From Clostridium carboxidivorans P7 (GTDB lineage Bacteria > Bacillota > Clostridia > Clostridiales > Clostridiaceae), in the NCBI RefSeq assembly GCF_001038625.1, contig NZ_CP011803.1, positions 620,001 to 684,000 of the forward strand: a DNA stretch of 64,000 nucleotides. The letters run 5' to 3'. Every line of letters begins with the position of its first letter. Position 1 is the first letter of the stretch. Below, in pieces: positions 41,413 through 50,961 of the stretch. Under the pieces are notes generated by a model. The model saw only the letters and a program-made list of their open reading frames with translations, was not told the DNA's origin and did no database searches. The translations under genes and the position numbers were made by a program.

Positions 41413-42691
41413 ATATAAGTGCATTTTGTTTAATTAATTCACGCCTTACTTCATCAGAAGATGCTGAATTTGTATTACTGTAAATTGCAGCTGCAGCTCC
41501 TGCAGCATGTCCTGTAGCCATTGCTGTTCCAGTAACCCTAATTGATACAAAAGTTAAAGTGTCACAATCAATAGTTCGTCCAGCTGCCCAGAGGTTATTG
41601 ATGTTCTTAACTTTTATGCAGCCAAGGGGAATATCATAATATGAATAGTTATACACTGGATATAAATCATTTGGCATACCTGGTTTGTTATGTGCCTCAC
41701 TCATCCAAGCAGCACGAGCAATGGAATCTTTATAATGTCTTCCTTCTTTTAAGTCTAAAGCTGTAAGTTTGTATTCACAAATAATGTGTCTTGTTTCACG
41801 TATACCGATTTTAGGTCCTGTTTGAATTATATAACACTTCTCACCTCCAGGAAGAAATCTGCGTAAAGCTTCAACATAGGACCATGCTTGTTCACGTGCA
41901 GATATTTCACCACGAGTCAAGCTTAAAGCATCAACTCCATTTATATTTTCATCTGCAACATTTAAAAGCACATCAGGTGAAAAAGGTAGTTGGAAGTTAT
42001 CTCCAATTTCTTTAGTCAAGTGTTTTATTCCAGCTTTTTTACCTTTAATAACAGCTTCTTTTATTTTTTCAGGGCTTATATCAACTTCTGAAGGTATTCC
42101 ACCTATACGAATCATAAGTGTTGAGGCTTGAAAATTACCATAAGCATCCCCCATAACATAACTTCCTCCAGCCATTGCAGTAAGATTTGCATCACCACTA
42201 GCGTCTACAAAAGCAGAACCTGTTATTGTAAATTTACATCTGTCATCTATACAAGTTATAGATTCAATATGTCCATTAATTTTATTTGCTTCTATTACTT
42301 GAGCATGCAGCAGCACATCTACTTTTGCATCACTTAATACTTTATCTAGTGCATATTTAAATGATTCAGGTTCAATCATAACAACAACAGGGCTATTAGG
42401 TTTATCATCACATCGTATAGGTTTATCATATCTTCCTAGTTCTGAAAGTTTGTCTAATATTTTTTGTGCTGATCCTTTAACTGCTTGTTCATAGGGGGTA
42501 CCCTGAGTAAAAAGCCCACATATTGCAGGAAGTGTACAGTGTGTTAATTGACCTCCAAAATATGGATTCCTTTCAATTAATAATGTATGAGCTCCAGCTT
42601 CAGCAGCACCTAATGCAGCAGCTACACCTGCAGTGCCACCTCCAACAACAACCACATCATATTTAAGATTTTGTCTTGATAATTCCAACAA
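41411..42691 (-). CDS. FAD-dependent oxidoreductase (FAD_oxidored family)
   Basis: A 426-aa protein. The frame opens at TTG 42721, but AAAGGGAGG within it is a ribosome site 8 nt before TTG 42691, which I take as start. The FAD Rossmann motif is VVVVGGGTAGVAAALGAAEAGAHTLLIER. Further family features are NPYFGGQLTH, FVDASGDANLTAMAGG and NNLWAAGRTIDCDTLTFVSIRVTGTAMATGHAAG. Members oxidise or reduce unknown small substrates. It is divergent from a LysR regulator across a 128-nt gap, the usual arrangement for LysR control. Confidence 0.85.
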   Translation of the reverse strand: MLELSRQNLKYDVVVVGGGTAGVAAALGAAEAGAHTLLIERNPYFGGQLTHCTLPAICGLFTQGTPYEQAVKGSAQKILDKLSELGRYDKPIRCDDKPNSPVVVMIEPESFKYALDKVLSDAKVDVLLHAQVIEANKINGHIESITCIDDRCKFTITGSAFVDASGDANLTAMAGGSYVMGDAYGNFQASTLMIRIGGIPSEVDISPEKIKEAVIKGKKAGIKHLTKEIGDNFQLPFSPDVLLNVADENINGVDALSLTRGEISAREQAWSYVEALRRFLPGGEKCYIIQTGPKIGIRETRHIICEYKLTALDLKEGRHYKDSIARAAWMSEAHNKPGMPNDLYPVYNYSYYDIPLGCIKVKNINNLWAAGRTIDCDTLTFVSIRVTGTAMATGHAAGAAAAIYSNTNSASSDEVRRELIKQNALI

Positions 42692-42819
42692 AATTTTTTC
42701 CTCCCTTTGACTAAATTTCAATTAGATTATACCTAGTGGAATTATTTACTACAATTCATAATTGTGATAATATTATTTCGTTATAGGAATATATCTATTA
42801 TTAAAATGGAGGTATTGAT

Positions 42820-43713
42820 GTGAATATTGATACTTTAAAGTATGTATTAGCTCTAGCAGAATATCAGAGTTATTCAAAAGCAGCTGAAGAAATGCATATT
42901 TCTCAATCTTCTCTTTCGAAACAAATAAGTAAATTGGAAGGTGAGCTTGGTGTTAAATTGTTTGATAGAACAACTCGTCATATTTGTTTAACTGTTGCAG
43001 GCAGTGAATTTTTGCGTCATGCTGCAAAAATTCTAAATGATATTGATGAAGCAGAAAAAGCAATGCAGGAATATTGCATAATACAGCGAGGGGAACTTGT
43101 TATAGGTACAATTCCAGTAATATGCTATTTTGGTCTAGCATCACTTATTGTTTCTTTTCAAAAAAAGTATCCTGGAATAAAGTTAAAATTAAAGGAGGCT
43201 GAAACTAAATTATTAATTCAGCTTCGTAAAAATTTAAAAATTGATGCTGCCTTTGTTACATTCACAGATGATACTGAATTGAATAGCACATTTGAACTTT
43301 TCCCCATTATTACTGATCATATAGTTTTGGTAACACCACAATTTCATCCTTTAGCTGCATATAAATCTGTGGATTTTAAAGATATTGCTAATGAAAAATT
43401 TGTTTCTATGACTAATAATTCACTTGCAACTGAGATATTTATTAATGCTTGCAAAAAAGCAGGGTTTACCCCTGATATCGTATATGAAAGTGATCATATT
43501 GATATGATTGTGGGATTTGTATCTGGTGGATTAGGTGTATCCTTGTTAACATCACAAATTGCTAAGAAGTTTACCAAAGGAAACAACATTAAAATAGTAA
43601 ATTTAAATGAAAAAATTAATATTACAATAGCTTTGGCTATACCAAAAGAAAATAATTTAACACCTGGCATAAGAACTTTTAAAAAATATACCTTAGAATG
43701 GTTTAAAAAATGA
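42820..43713 (+). CDS. LysR family transcriptional regulator
   Basis: A 297-aa protein with a GTG start behind ATGGAGG (42806-42812). The N-terminal HTH is MNIDTLKYVLALAEYQSYSKAAEEMHISQSSLSKQ and the rest is a periplasmic-binding-like effector domain (GVKLFDRTTRHICLT, VSGGLGVSLLTSQIA). It is divergent from the FAD oxidoreductase and probably activates it in response to that enzyme's substrate. The gap 42692-42819 contains dyads such as ACAATTCATAATTGTGA that could hold its site. Confidence 0.92.
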   Translation: MNIDTLKYVLALAEYQSYSKAAEEMHISQSSLSKQISKLEGELGVKLFDRTTRHICLTVAGSEFLRHAAKILNDIDEAEKAMQEYCIIQRGELVIGTIPVICYFGLASLIVSFQKKYPGIKLKLKEAETKLLIQLRKNLKIDAAFVTFTDDTELNSTFELFPIITDHIVLVTPQFHPLAAYKSVDFKDIANEKFVSMTNNSLATEIFINACKKAGFTPDIVYESDHIDMIVGFVSGGLGVSLLTSQIAKKFTKGNNIKIVNLNEKINITIALAIPKENNLTPGIRTFKKYTLEWFKK

Positions 43714-43731
43714 TAAAAAGAATTTAAATTT

Positions 43732-43770
43732 AAGCTTGATAAAGCAACATTGTTTGTTCAAGCTTTTATT
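43732..43770 (+). terminator. Terminator after the LysR gene
   Basis: AAGCTTGA (43732-43739) and TCAAGCTT (43758-43765), followed by TTATT. Confidence 0.65.
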
Positions 43771-43889
43771 AATAATATACGATAATATGGTTAATTATAA
43801 ATATATTGGTTAAAAAGTAGAATTTTAAATAATGATATTGAAAGTTATATAAATGCTAAATAAACATTCAAATTAGGAAGGGTGTTATT

Positions 43890-46355
43890 TTGGAAAGTAG
43901 TAAAATATTAAAAAGAGAACGGATAAATCGTATTTTATCAAAAGTATATGAGTATCCTCTTACAATTATTGAAGCTCCAATGGGGTTTGGTAAAACTACA
44001 GCAGTTAAAGAGTTTCTTCAGTCTGAAAAAAATCTGTATATTTGGATTACATTTTTAAATTCTTCACAATCTCTTAATTACATCTGGAATCAGTTTTCGG
44101 AAGAAATAAGTAAATTAGATGCAAAGTCAGGAAAATCTCTAAAAAGCCTTGGATTCCCAGTAGACGTGCCTCAGAGTGAAAAAGTTTTGTCTGTATTAAA
44201 TAATATTGATTATAAGGAAAAAACAGTTTTTGTTATAGATGATTATCAACTTTGTCCAAATCCTAAAATGAATAATTTCATTACTAAAATTGTGAAGGAG
44301 AAAATAGATAACTTTTATATAATTATTATTACCAGAGATACTACAAAAATTAATTTATCTGAATTCCTTTTTAAAGATATGTGTCAGATAATATCCCAAC
44401 AGCAATTGAGGTTTACAAAAGAAGAGCTAAGGGAATATTGCTTGATGATGAAGAATAATATACCTGATGATGACCTAATAAAAATTAATGAATATACAGA
44501 TGGATGGATATCCTTAGCCTATATGATACTTTTAGGCTTGGAAAAAGGTATACCTGTAGGTATGAATAGTACTATTGATGATTTGGTAGAAAATACATTA
44601 TTCAATATATATGGAGAAAACATTCAGAATTTTTTGTTGAAACTTTCTGTAATGGATAACTTTACAATTAACCAAGCTTTTTATATTACTCAGGAAGAAA
44701 AAACAGATGAAATTTTAAAAAAGCTTCGCAAGGAAAATGCCTTTGTTTTTTACGATGAAGCTTCAAAAATATATAAAATACATAATGTACTGCTGGATTT
44801 TCTTAGGATAAAGTTTAGCTTTAAAGCTAAGGAACTTAAAGAAGTGTATAGACGTCTTGCTGAGTGGTATATGGAGAAAAGAAGATTTCAAACTGCTTTT
44901 GGTTATTTATATAGAGCAGGGGATGAAGAAAGAATCCTTTTAGAACTTAATAAGCCTGAGAATGCATATAATGAATCTTTGTTCGAAGGATATTTAGATA
45001 TGTTCAGTAAAATTTCTGAAGAGCTGATTTATAAATACCCTGTAGCATATTTGAGGTATATGCTGTGTTATATTGTAGCTGGACAGGATATAGAAACGTG
45101 TATGCAGAACTTAGAAAGGCTTCAGTTATTTTATGAAAAGGCTGATAATATAGAAGTTGAATATAGGGATAGAATTCTTGCTGAAATATTAATTATTAAA
45201 AAATTTGCAGTATTTAATGATTTGGAGAAAATGTGCATTATTAGTGATAAAGCTAGAAGTCTTTTAAAAGGAAAGCAATCCTATATATTGCTTAGAGAAA
45301 ATGAATTTACTTTTGGATCTCCTCATTTGCTATACATTTATTTTAGGAAAGAGCAAACATTAAAAAGAGTTTTACAGGTTGTTGTGGAAAGAATGCCATT
45401 ACATGCAAAATTGGCAGATGGTAATGGAACAGGCTGTGAATATTTAGGGCTTGCAGAATATGCACTGGAAACAGGTGATTTTGAAGCTGCTGAGATAAAT
45501 AGCTTTAAGGCCATTTACAAGGCCAAAACTAAAACACAGACAGGCATTATAATAAATGCTTATTTTAATCTCATGAGGCTTTATATATTTCAGGGAAAGA
45601 TAGGAGAAGCTATCCAAAAATTAAATAAACTTCAAGAGAAAATCGATAAGCTAAATCATTCTATATATAATACTACTATAGATTTATGCAGAGGATATAT
45701 TTATGCCTGCATAGGGCAGAGGAAAAAGATTCCATACTGGCTGCAGATAGGGGATATGACTGCTGAAGATTTTGTTTATCAAGGCATGGCTTTCAGTTAT
45801 ATAGTTTATGGTAAGGCAGTAATGCTGTCTAAAAATTATATTAAGCTTGAAATGCTTGCTGAAAGCTTTGTTGAGCCTTTTTCTATATTCAATAATGAAT
45901 TCGGTTTTATACACAATTCTATTTTTGATGCAGTAGCAAAATATAATCTCTATGGCATGGAAGAAGGTGTAGCAGTACTTGAAAAGGCGTTACTTAAAGC
46001 TCAATCAGATAATATTGTAATGCCCTTTGTAGAAAATGCATCTCATATTATGAGTATGCTGGAAGTAATATTAAATAGAAACTTGAAAAACAAGTATATA
46101 AAGCGAGTTATTGATTTAAGTAAACAGTACAATGAAAACATACTAAGCAGTAATGAAGAAAAGGTAAAATTATCACAAAGGGAGATAGAAATTCTTACAC
46201 TTACTGTAAAAGGACTAAAAAGAAGTGAAATAGCAGCTAAACTCAACATATCTGAAGGTACAGTAAAAACACACTTACAAAATATTTACAAAAAACTTCA
46301 GGTTAGTGGGAAGTTTGAAGCTATAAAAATTGCACAGATGTATGGAATAGTTTAA
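43890..46355 (+). CDS. MalT-type (LAL) ATP-dependent LuxR regulator
   Basis: An 821-aa protein starting at TTG behind GGAAGGG. The N-terminal STAND ATPase has Walker A APMGFGKTT (residues 29-37) and Walker B VFVIDDYQ. A winged-helix and long helical repeat (TPR-like) region follows. The C-terminus is a LuxR HTH, LSQREIEILTLTVKGLKRSEIAAKLNISEGTVKTHLQNIYKKL. MalT-like proteins oligomerise with an inducer and ATP to activate transcription. The inducer is unknown, and its targets may include the surface protein downstream. Confidence 0.9.
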   Translation: MESSKILKRERINRILSKVYEYPLTIIEAPMGFGKTTAVKEFLQSEKNLYIWITFLNSSQSLNYIWNQFSEEISKLDAKSGKSLKSLGFPVDVPQSEKVLSVLNNIDYKEKTVFVIDDYQLCPNPKMNNFITKIVKEKIDNFYIIIITRDTTKINLSEFLFKDMCQIISQQQLRFTKEELREYCLMMKNNIPDDDLIKINEYTDGWISLAYMILLGLEKGIPVGMNSTIDDLVENTLFNIYGENIQNFLLKLSVMDNFTINQAFYITQEEKTDEILKKLRKENAFVFYDEASKIYKIHNVLLDFLRIKFSFKAKELKEVYRRLAEWYMEKRRFQTAFGYLYRAGDEERILLELNKPENAYNESLFEGYLDMFSKISEELIYKYPVAYLRYMLCYIVAGQDIETCMQNLERLQLFYEKADNIEVEYRDRILAEILIIKKFAVFNDLEKMCIISDKARSLLKGKQSYILLRENEFTFGSPHLLYIYFRKEQTLKRVLQVVVERMPLHAKLADGNGTGCEYLGLAEYALETGDFEAAEINSFKAIYKAKTKTQTGIIINAYFNLMRLYIFQGKIGEAIQKLNKLQEKIDKLNHSIYNTTIDLCRGYIYACIGQRKKIPYWLQIGDMTAEDFVYQGMAFSYIVYGKAVMLSKNYIKLEMLAESFVEPFSIFNNEFGFIHNSIFDAVAKYNLYGMEEGVAVLEKALLKAQSDNIVMPFVENASHIMSMLEVILNRNLKNKYIKRVIDLSKQYNENILSSNEEKVKLSQREIEILTLTVKGLKRSEIAAKLNISEGTVKTHLQNIYKKLQVSGKFEAIKIAQMYGIV

Positions 46356-46407
46356 GGTATCCGAAAGAAAAAATCAAAAAATACTCCGTTTGGCGTATAT
46401 TAAAATA

Positions 46408-46450
46408 AAAAATTCTCTATTACAATTAAAATTGTATGGAGAATTTTTTT
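46408..46450 (+). terminator. Terminator after the MalT-type gene
   Basis: AAATTCTC (46410-46417) with GAGAATTT (46439-46446), and TACAATT (46421-46427) with AATTGTA (46430-46436), followed by T-run. Confidence 0.8.
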
Positions 46451-46495
46451 ATTTAAAAAGATATTCTAAAGCTTTGATTTGGCCATAGTCGTTTA

Positions 46496-46535
46496 AGCAG
46501 AGATATGCAAAATTTGTGATTTTGATATGGCTGCT
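46496..46535 (+). promoter_or_regulatory. Structured element ahead of the DUF2442-like gene
   Basis: AGCAG (46496-46500) pairs with CTGCT (46531-46535), and inside, ATATGCAAAAT pairs with ATTTTGATAT with one bulged G around the loop TTGTG. GGCCATAG (46481-46488) can compete for TATGGCTGC. The element lies 50 nt before the gene. I do not recognise a known class. Confidence 0.45.
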
Positions 46536-46585
46536 CATCTTACGTAAGGAAAGAGAGTTTCATTTGTTAAGGGGGGAGGAATTAA

Positions 46586-46840
46586 ATGAGAATACTAAAG
46601 GTTACACCAAATGATGATTACTCAATTCTAATAGAATTTGAAGGCGGCGATAATATTTTGTTTAATATGCAGAGGCTGGTAAACACAATACGTTACTCAA
46701 GTTTAAAGGATATTGAACGGTTCAAAAATATAAGAATTGAGGATAAAACAATTTTTTGGCAGGAGGTGGATAGTTCGAAAGAAAATATGATGCCTATAAT
46801 GCTTACTTTGGATAATATTTTGTTTGCACTGAGGGATTAG
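46586..46840 (+). CDS. DUF2442-like small protein
   Basis: An 84-aa protein with the strong ribosome site GGGGGGAGG. It begins MRILKVTPNDDYSILIEFEGGDNILFNMQRLV and has FKNIRIEDKTIFWQEVDSS, which follows the DUF2442 pattern (beta strands, then a Trp-containing turn). The family has no settled function; some members sit in toxin-antitoxin-like pairs with DUF4160, which is absent here. It may be co-transcribed with the surface protein gene 185 nt later. Confidence 0.6.
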   Translation: MRILKVTPNDDYSILIEFEGGDNILFNMQRLVNTIRYSSLKDIERFKNIRIEDKTIFWQEVDSSKENMMPIMLTLDNILFALRD

Positions 46841-46905
46841 AATAAAGGAGTTTTGTTTGAATTTGATAAAAAACTTTTATACTTTTAAGTGTAGGGATTT
46901 TTTAT

Positions 46906-47010
46906 GTGGATTTAGAAAGGGAAGAATATAACTTGAAAGGAATGATGGAATTTTTGGACAAGGAATATAAAATTGTTAGCATAATTAAAAATATAGAAAA
47001 ATTTTTATAA
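46906..47010 (+). CDS. Doubtful small ORF before the surface protein
   Basis: GTG followed by 33 codons (begins MDLEREEYNLKGMMEFLD, ends IEKFL), with TAGGGA 8 nt upstream. It is charged with an amphipathic helix. The stop codon abuts the GGGGGA ribosome site of the surface protein, suggesting possible translational coupling. It could equally be a non-coding stretch. Confidence 0.25.
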   Translation: MDLEREEYNLKGMMEFLDKEYKIVSIIKNIEKFL

Positions 47011-47025
47011 GGGGGACAGAATAAA

Positions 47026-50000
47026 TTGGAAAAATGTTTAAAAAATGTAGTAAGGATAATTACTATTTTGTTTATTTTAACTACATTAAATTGGAAACCG
47101 GGTGTAATTATCAGTAAAGTTTATGCAGCAGCATCGCAGGGACCAACAGATATAAGTTTAATCAATGCATCCATTGAAGATAAGGCTTCAATTAATGATA
47201 TTATAGGAGCGTTAAGTGCTACAGATACTGATTCCACAACTTTTACCTATTCATTTGTAGCAGGAAATGGAACAAATTATGCAGATAATGAAAAATTTAC
47301 AATAAGTGGAACTACTTTGAGAATTAAAGAAGTACCAGACTATTCTGTAAAAAAAAGCTATTCAATATGTATAAGAGTAACAGATGGTCATGGACTAACT
47401 TATGATAAAGCATTTACTATAAGTGTGGTTAGGAGAACAGCAAACTTTGATAAGTATGCAAATTCATCGGACTATAAAGATATTCAGGTGAATATGGGCG
47501 TATCTGGTGATATGCTAAGCAATATCACAAATGAAAGTTTAGTCCTTAATCCAGTAAGCCAGTACACAGTATCAGAAGATAAGCAAATTATAACAATAAA
47601 GAAGGAATATTTGTTAGGATTAAGTAATGGGGTAGCAAGCTTAACCTTCAATTTTAGTGGGAGTATACAAAAGACTTTAGACATAATAATAGATGATACA
47701 ACACCAGCAGCAGTAACTAGTTCACCTAACCCGTCCATTTATGGACAGTCAATAACCTTTACTGCCACTGTTCCAGGTGGAGCTACAGGAATAGTTACTT
47801 TTAAAGATGGAACTGTGACACTAGGAACAGGAACGATAAGTGGTGGAACAGCTACCTTTTCAACATCTGCTTTGACAGGTGGGGCTCATACTATCACAGC
47901 AGTTTATGGTGGTGATGCTAATTATAGTGGAAGCATTAGCAGTGCATTTACACAAGTAGTTAATACAGCAGCAAGCACAACTACGTTAGGCAGTTCAGCT
48001 AATCCGTCCTTTTATGGACAGTCAGTAACCTTTACTGCCACTGTTCCAGGTGGAGCCACAGGAACAGTAACATTTAAAGATGGAAGTACAACATTAGGGA
48101 CAGGAACGTTAAGCAGTGGGACAGCTACCTTTTCAATCTCTGCGTTGGCAGTAGGCTCCCATTCTATAACTGCAGTTTATGGTGGTGATGCTAATTATAA
48201 TGGAAGCACTAGCAGTGCACTTACACAAGTAGTTAATAACACAGTAAAACCAGCAAAAACATTAACTTCAGACACAATATATAATGATGTAGATCATTAT
48301 ATAGATATAATCTTTGGAGCAGATTCAGATTTTGAAGGAAAAATAACAGGAGTAAGTTTTAATGGAAATGCACTTGAAGCAAGTCAGTATGGTGTTTCAA
48401 GTGGAAAGGTAACCTTAAAACCATCAGCAGCAACAACAGATTCATCAAAGCAAAGCTATTTAAGAACACCTGCAGCAGGAAATGTAGTAATAACAGCAAC
48501 AGGTTACGATGATTCAATAGTATTGCAGACAATCAATGCAGGAGAAGTGGCAAGCCTTGTGGTTAGCAGACAGCCAGCAGCTGGAATCACAAGTGGAGAT
48601 GAATTTGCAACACAGCCAATAGTGACTTTAAAGGATCAATATGATAATACTTGCTCAACAGGAGTGTCAAGCACAGTAAACGTAGTAGCAAGTGCAAAAT
48701 CAGGAACAGGAACATGGACAATAGGAGGAACAGCAACGAAGGCAGCACTAGCAGGTACAGCAACTTTTACAGATTTAACATGCAGCCTTACAGCAGCAGG
48801 AAATGGAGCAATTCACTTTGCTAGTGGAACACCTGCAGTGGACAGTAATACCTTTACAATACCTGCAGCAACTGTACCAGGGTCACCAACAGGAGTAAGT
48901 GCAACAGCAGGAGATGGCCAAGCCACAGTAAGCTTTACAGGACCAGCATCCGATGGGGGAAGTGGAATAACAGTCTATACAGTAACATCAAATCCAGGAA
49001 ATATTACAGGAACAGGATCAGCAAGTCCAATAACAGTGAGCGGATTAAGCAATGGAACAGCATATACTTTTACAGTAACGGCAACCAATGGAGTGGGGGC
49101 AGGAGCGGCTTCAAGTGCATCTAGTAGTGTAACACCAACAGCACCAGCACCGTTGCAAACAGCAGCACCAGTAATAACAGGGACTCCAACAGCTGGAGAT
49201 ACAAGTATAAGTGGAACAGCAGAAGCAGGATCAAGTGTAATACTCAGTGTAGGAGGAGTTGCAAAACCAGCAGTAACAGCAGTAGGAGGAATTTGGACAG
49301 TTAGTGGATTGACATTAACAGCAGGGCAAAGTATATCAGTAACAGCACAAGCAAGTGGAAAAACAATAAGTAGTGCAGCGACAGCAACAGTAGCACCACC
49401 AACATATACTCTTACTTATACAGCAGGACCATATGGAACAATATCAGGGATAAGTCCGCAGAATGTAGCTAGGGGTAAAGAAGGATCAACAATAACAGCA
49501 GTACCAAATCCAGGATGTCACTTTGTAAACTGGAGTGATAGTGTGTCTACAGCTGCAAGAATAGATAGAAAGGTTCAAAATGATATAACTGTGACGGCTT
49601 ACTTTGCCATAGATCCACCACCATATATACCACCAACTCCACAGCCTACAACTGAAACTAGACAAGTTCCTGTAGTAGTTGGTAATGGAAATCAACAAAG
49701 TACTGCAGTGCAGACAACTATAACAAGAACTACAGATACGCAAGGGGTAAAAACAGATACTGTAAAATTTGATGAAAACACAGCAGCAGAAGCTGTAAAG
49801 AAGGCTTCAGAAGCAAAAAGTACAAAGGCAGCTATAGACATTTCAAATACATCAGGAAAGAGTGCAGATAAAACAGAATTTCAACTTCCAGCAGTTTCAA
49901 TGGGTGAACTTGCAAAACAAAATATGTCTCTAAGTCTAAAAACAGAAAAAGCAGCCTTAGAGATACCAGCAGTGACAATAAAGAAATTAGGTGAACAGGA

Positions 50001-50655
50001 TGCAGGGGTAAAGATAAGTGAGGAAAAAGATGGAAGCAAAATTGAAAATAATAAAGCACTTGTATTAAAATTAGCTTCAGGTGCACAGATAGTTGCAGCA
50101 CCACTTAATATAGAAGCTAATATTACAGGAAGAGTAAAGATAACTATTCCTATAGATTCATCGAAGATTCCAACTTCAAAGGAGGAGTTAGACAAGTTCC
50201 TTTCTTCCTTAGCGGTTATGGTTCATCACAGTGATGGAGAAGATGTGGTGGATAAAGGAACTATTATATATGATGAAAAAGGTAATGTAGTAGGTATTTC
50301 TATATATGTGAATAAATTTAGCAGCTTTACTTTAATAGAAATACCAAAGGACTATTTTAATGGTAAAACCACTGTTATGCCAGATAAGGTAGATGAAAAC
50401 AAAGAATGGCATCTCAAGTTTACAAAGGCAGCAGATCCATCTACAGTAACATCAGATAATATATATGTAACTGATTTAAAGGGAAACAAAGTAGATGTAA
50501 AGGTAAGCTGTGATTCAGATAATATAATTAAGGTATCACCTGTAAATCCATATAAATCAGGAGAAACTTATTATATTTACATCACCAAGAAGGTTACTTC
50601 AAAGTATAAGGAACCACTAACAGAAGCTTTAAGATATGAGTTTACTGTAAAATAA
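47026..50655 (+). CDS. Large secreted surface protein with Ig-like, FnIII and SbsA-like domains
   Basis: A 1209-aa protein with TTG start after GGGGGA and a signal peptide (cut near VYA|AASQGP). In order: a cadherin-like domain (40-145), an X2-like domain (148-225), two near-identical Big_3-type Ig domains (about 228-318 and 319-406, SIYGQSITFTATVPGGATG...AVYGGDANY), an X2-like/Ig region to ~620, FnIII (~625-705), an Ig-like module (~710-785), an InlB-type repeat (YTLTYTAGPYGTISG...), a Pro-rich linker (~863-880), and a C-terminal region ending in a Big_5 domain (WHLKFTKAADPSTVTSDNIYV). No LPXTG motif or S-layer repeats are seen, so attachment is unclear. Probably adhesive or carbohydrate-binding. 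Confidence 0.85.
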   Translation: MEKCLKNVVRIITILFILTTLNWKPGVIISKVYAAASQGPTDISLINASIEDKASINDIIGALSATDTDSTTFTYSFVAGNGTNYADNEKFTISGTTLRIKEVPDYSVKKSYSICIRVTDGHGLTYDKAFTISVVRRTANFDKYANSSDYKDIQVNMGVSGDMLSNITNESLVLNPVSQYTVSEDKQIITIKKEYLLGLSNGVASLTFNFSGSIQKTLDIIIDDTTPAAVTSSPNPSIYGQSITFTATVPGGATGIVTFKDGTVTLGTGTISGGTATFSTSALTGGAHTITAVYGGDANYSGSISSAFTQVVNTAASTTTLGSSANPSFYGQSVTFTATVPGGATGTVTFKDGSTTLGTGTLSSGTATFSISALAVGSHSITAVYGGDANYNGSTSSALTQVVNNTVKPAKTLTSDTIYNDVDHYIDIIFGADSDFEGKITGVSFNGNALEASQYGVSSGKVTLKPSAATTDSSKQSYLRTPAAGNVVITATGYDDSIVLQTINAGEVASLVVSRQPAAGITSGDEFATQPIVTLKDQYDNTCSTGVSSTVNVVASAKSGTGTWTIGGTATKAALAGTATFTDLTCSLTAAGNGAIHFASGTPAVDSNTFTIPAATVPGSPTGVSATAGDGQATVSFTGPASDGGSGITVYTVTSNPGNITGTGSASPITVSGLSNGTAYTFTVTATNGVGAGAASSASSSVTPTAPAPLQTAAPVITGTPTAGDTSISGTAEAGSSVILSVGGVAKPAVTAVGGIWTVSGLTLTAGQSISVTAQASGKTISSAATATVAPPTYTLTYTAGPYGTISGISPQNVARGKEGSTITAVPNPGCHFVNWSDSVSTAARIDRKVQNDITVTAYFAIDPPPYIPPTPQPTTETRQVPVVVGNGNQQSTAVQTTITRTTDTQGVKTDTVKFDENTAAEAVKKASEAKSTKAAIDISNTSGKSADKTEFQLPAVSMGELAKQNMSLSLKTEKAALEIPAVTIKKLGEQDAGVKISEEKDGSKIENNKALVLKLASGAQIVAAPLNIEANITGRVKITIPIDSSKIPTSKEELDKFLSSLAVMVHHSDGEDVVDKGTIIYDEKGNVVGISIYVNKFSSFTLIEIPKDYFNGKTTVMPDKVDENKEWHLKFTKAADPSTVTSDNIYVTDLKGNKVDVKVSCDSDNIIKVSPVNPYKSGETYYIYITKKVTSKYKEPLTEALRYEFTVK
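47714..48240 (+). repeat. Two tandem ~273-bp repeats encoding Ig-like domains
   Basis: The block starting near 47714 recurs 273 bp later, near 47987, with long identical stretches (around the conserved YGQS and VPGGATG codons and YGGDANY codons). It allows slippage or recombination, so repeat number may vary between strains. Confidence 0.85.
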
Positions 50656-50735
50656 ATATTTTTAAAGGTTGCAAAAATAGAATACTATAAAAATGTAATA
50701 AATAAAAACTGGCCTTTTGGACAAGGACATTTTGT

Positions 50736-50774
50736 AAAAAATCTCTATACTATATTAAGTGTAGAGATTTTTTA
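50736..50774 (+). terminator. Terminator after the surface protein gene
   Basis: AAAAAATCTCTATAC (50736-50750) and GTGTAGAGATTTTTT (50759-50773) pair with one G-U. Confidence 0.82.
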
Positions 50775-50862
50775 TATCTGTATTGAGAGCTGTAGATGTA
50801 AAATTTCGGCTGTGAAAGTATTTTTAATGCTTTTGTAGGAATTTATAATCAAAAAATTGTTG

Positions 50863-50940
50863 TTGCATATAAAAGTAGTATATAATATAATGATAATTAT
50901 GCATTGATATAGTTGAGTATGCAACCATACCAATGCATAA
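50863..50940 (+). promoter_or_regulatory. MATE gene promoter and 5' hairpin
   Basis: TTGCAT (50863-50868), 17 bp, TATAAT (50886-50891). The RNA would begin at a perfect 10-bp repeat, TTATGCATTG (50897-50906) and CAATGCATAA (50931-50940), which stacks on an inner GTATG/CATAC stem (50917-50921, 50926-50930) capped by CAAC. The MATE ribosome site follows 12 nt later. This may be an operator, an mRNA-stabilising 5' stem or a ligand-binding RNA. Nothing else is seen in 50775-50862. Confidence 0.6.
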
Positions 50941-50961
50941 CATTTATATGGAGGGAAATGT

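Noticed and set aside
49486..50195. Several minus-strand frames opposite the surface protein
   Set aside because: Skewed Ser/Cys/Leu composition from the repeated Thr/Ala/Gly codons on the other strand; no start signals.
47026..50655. Horizontal transfer of the surface protein gene
   Set aside because: The higher GC in the middle is explained by Ala/Gly/Thr-rich repeat codons; no mobile genes or flanking repeats are seen.
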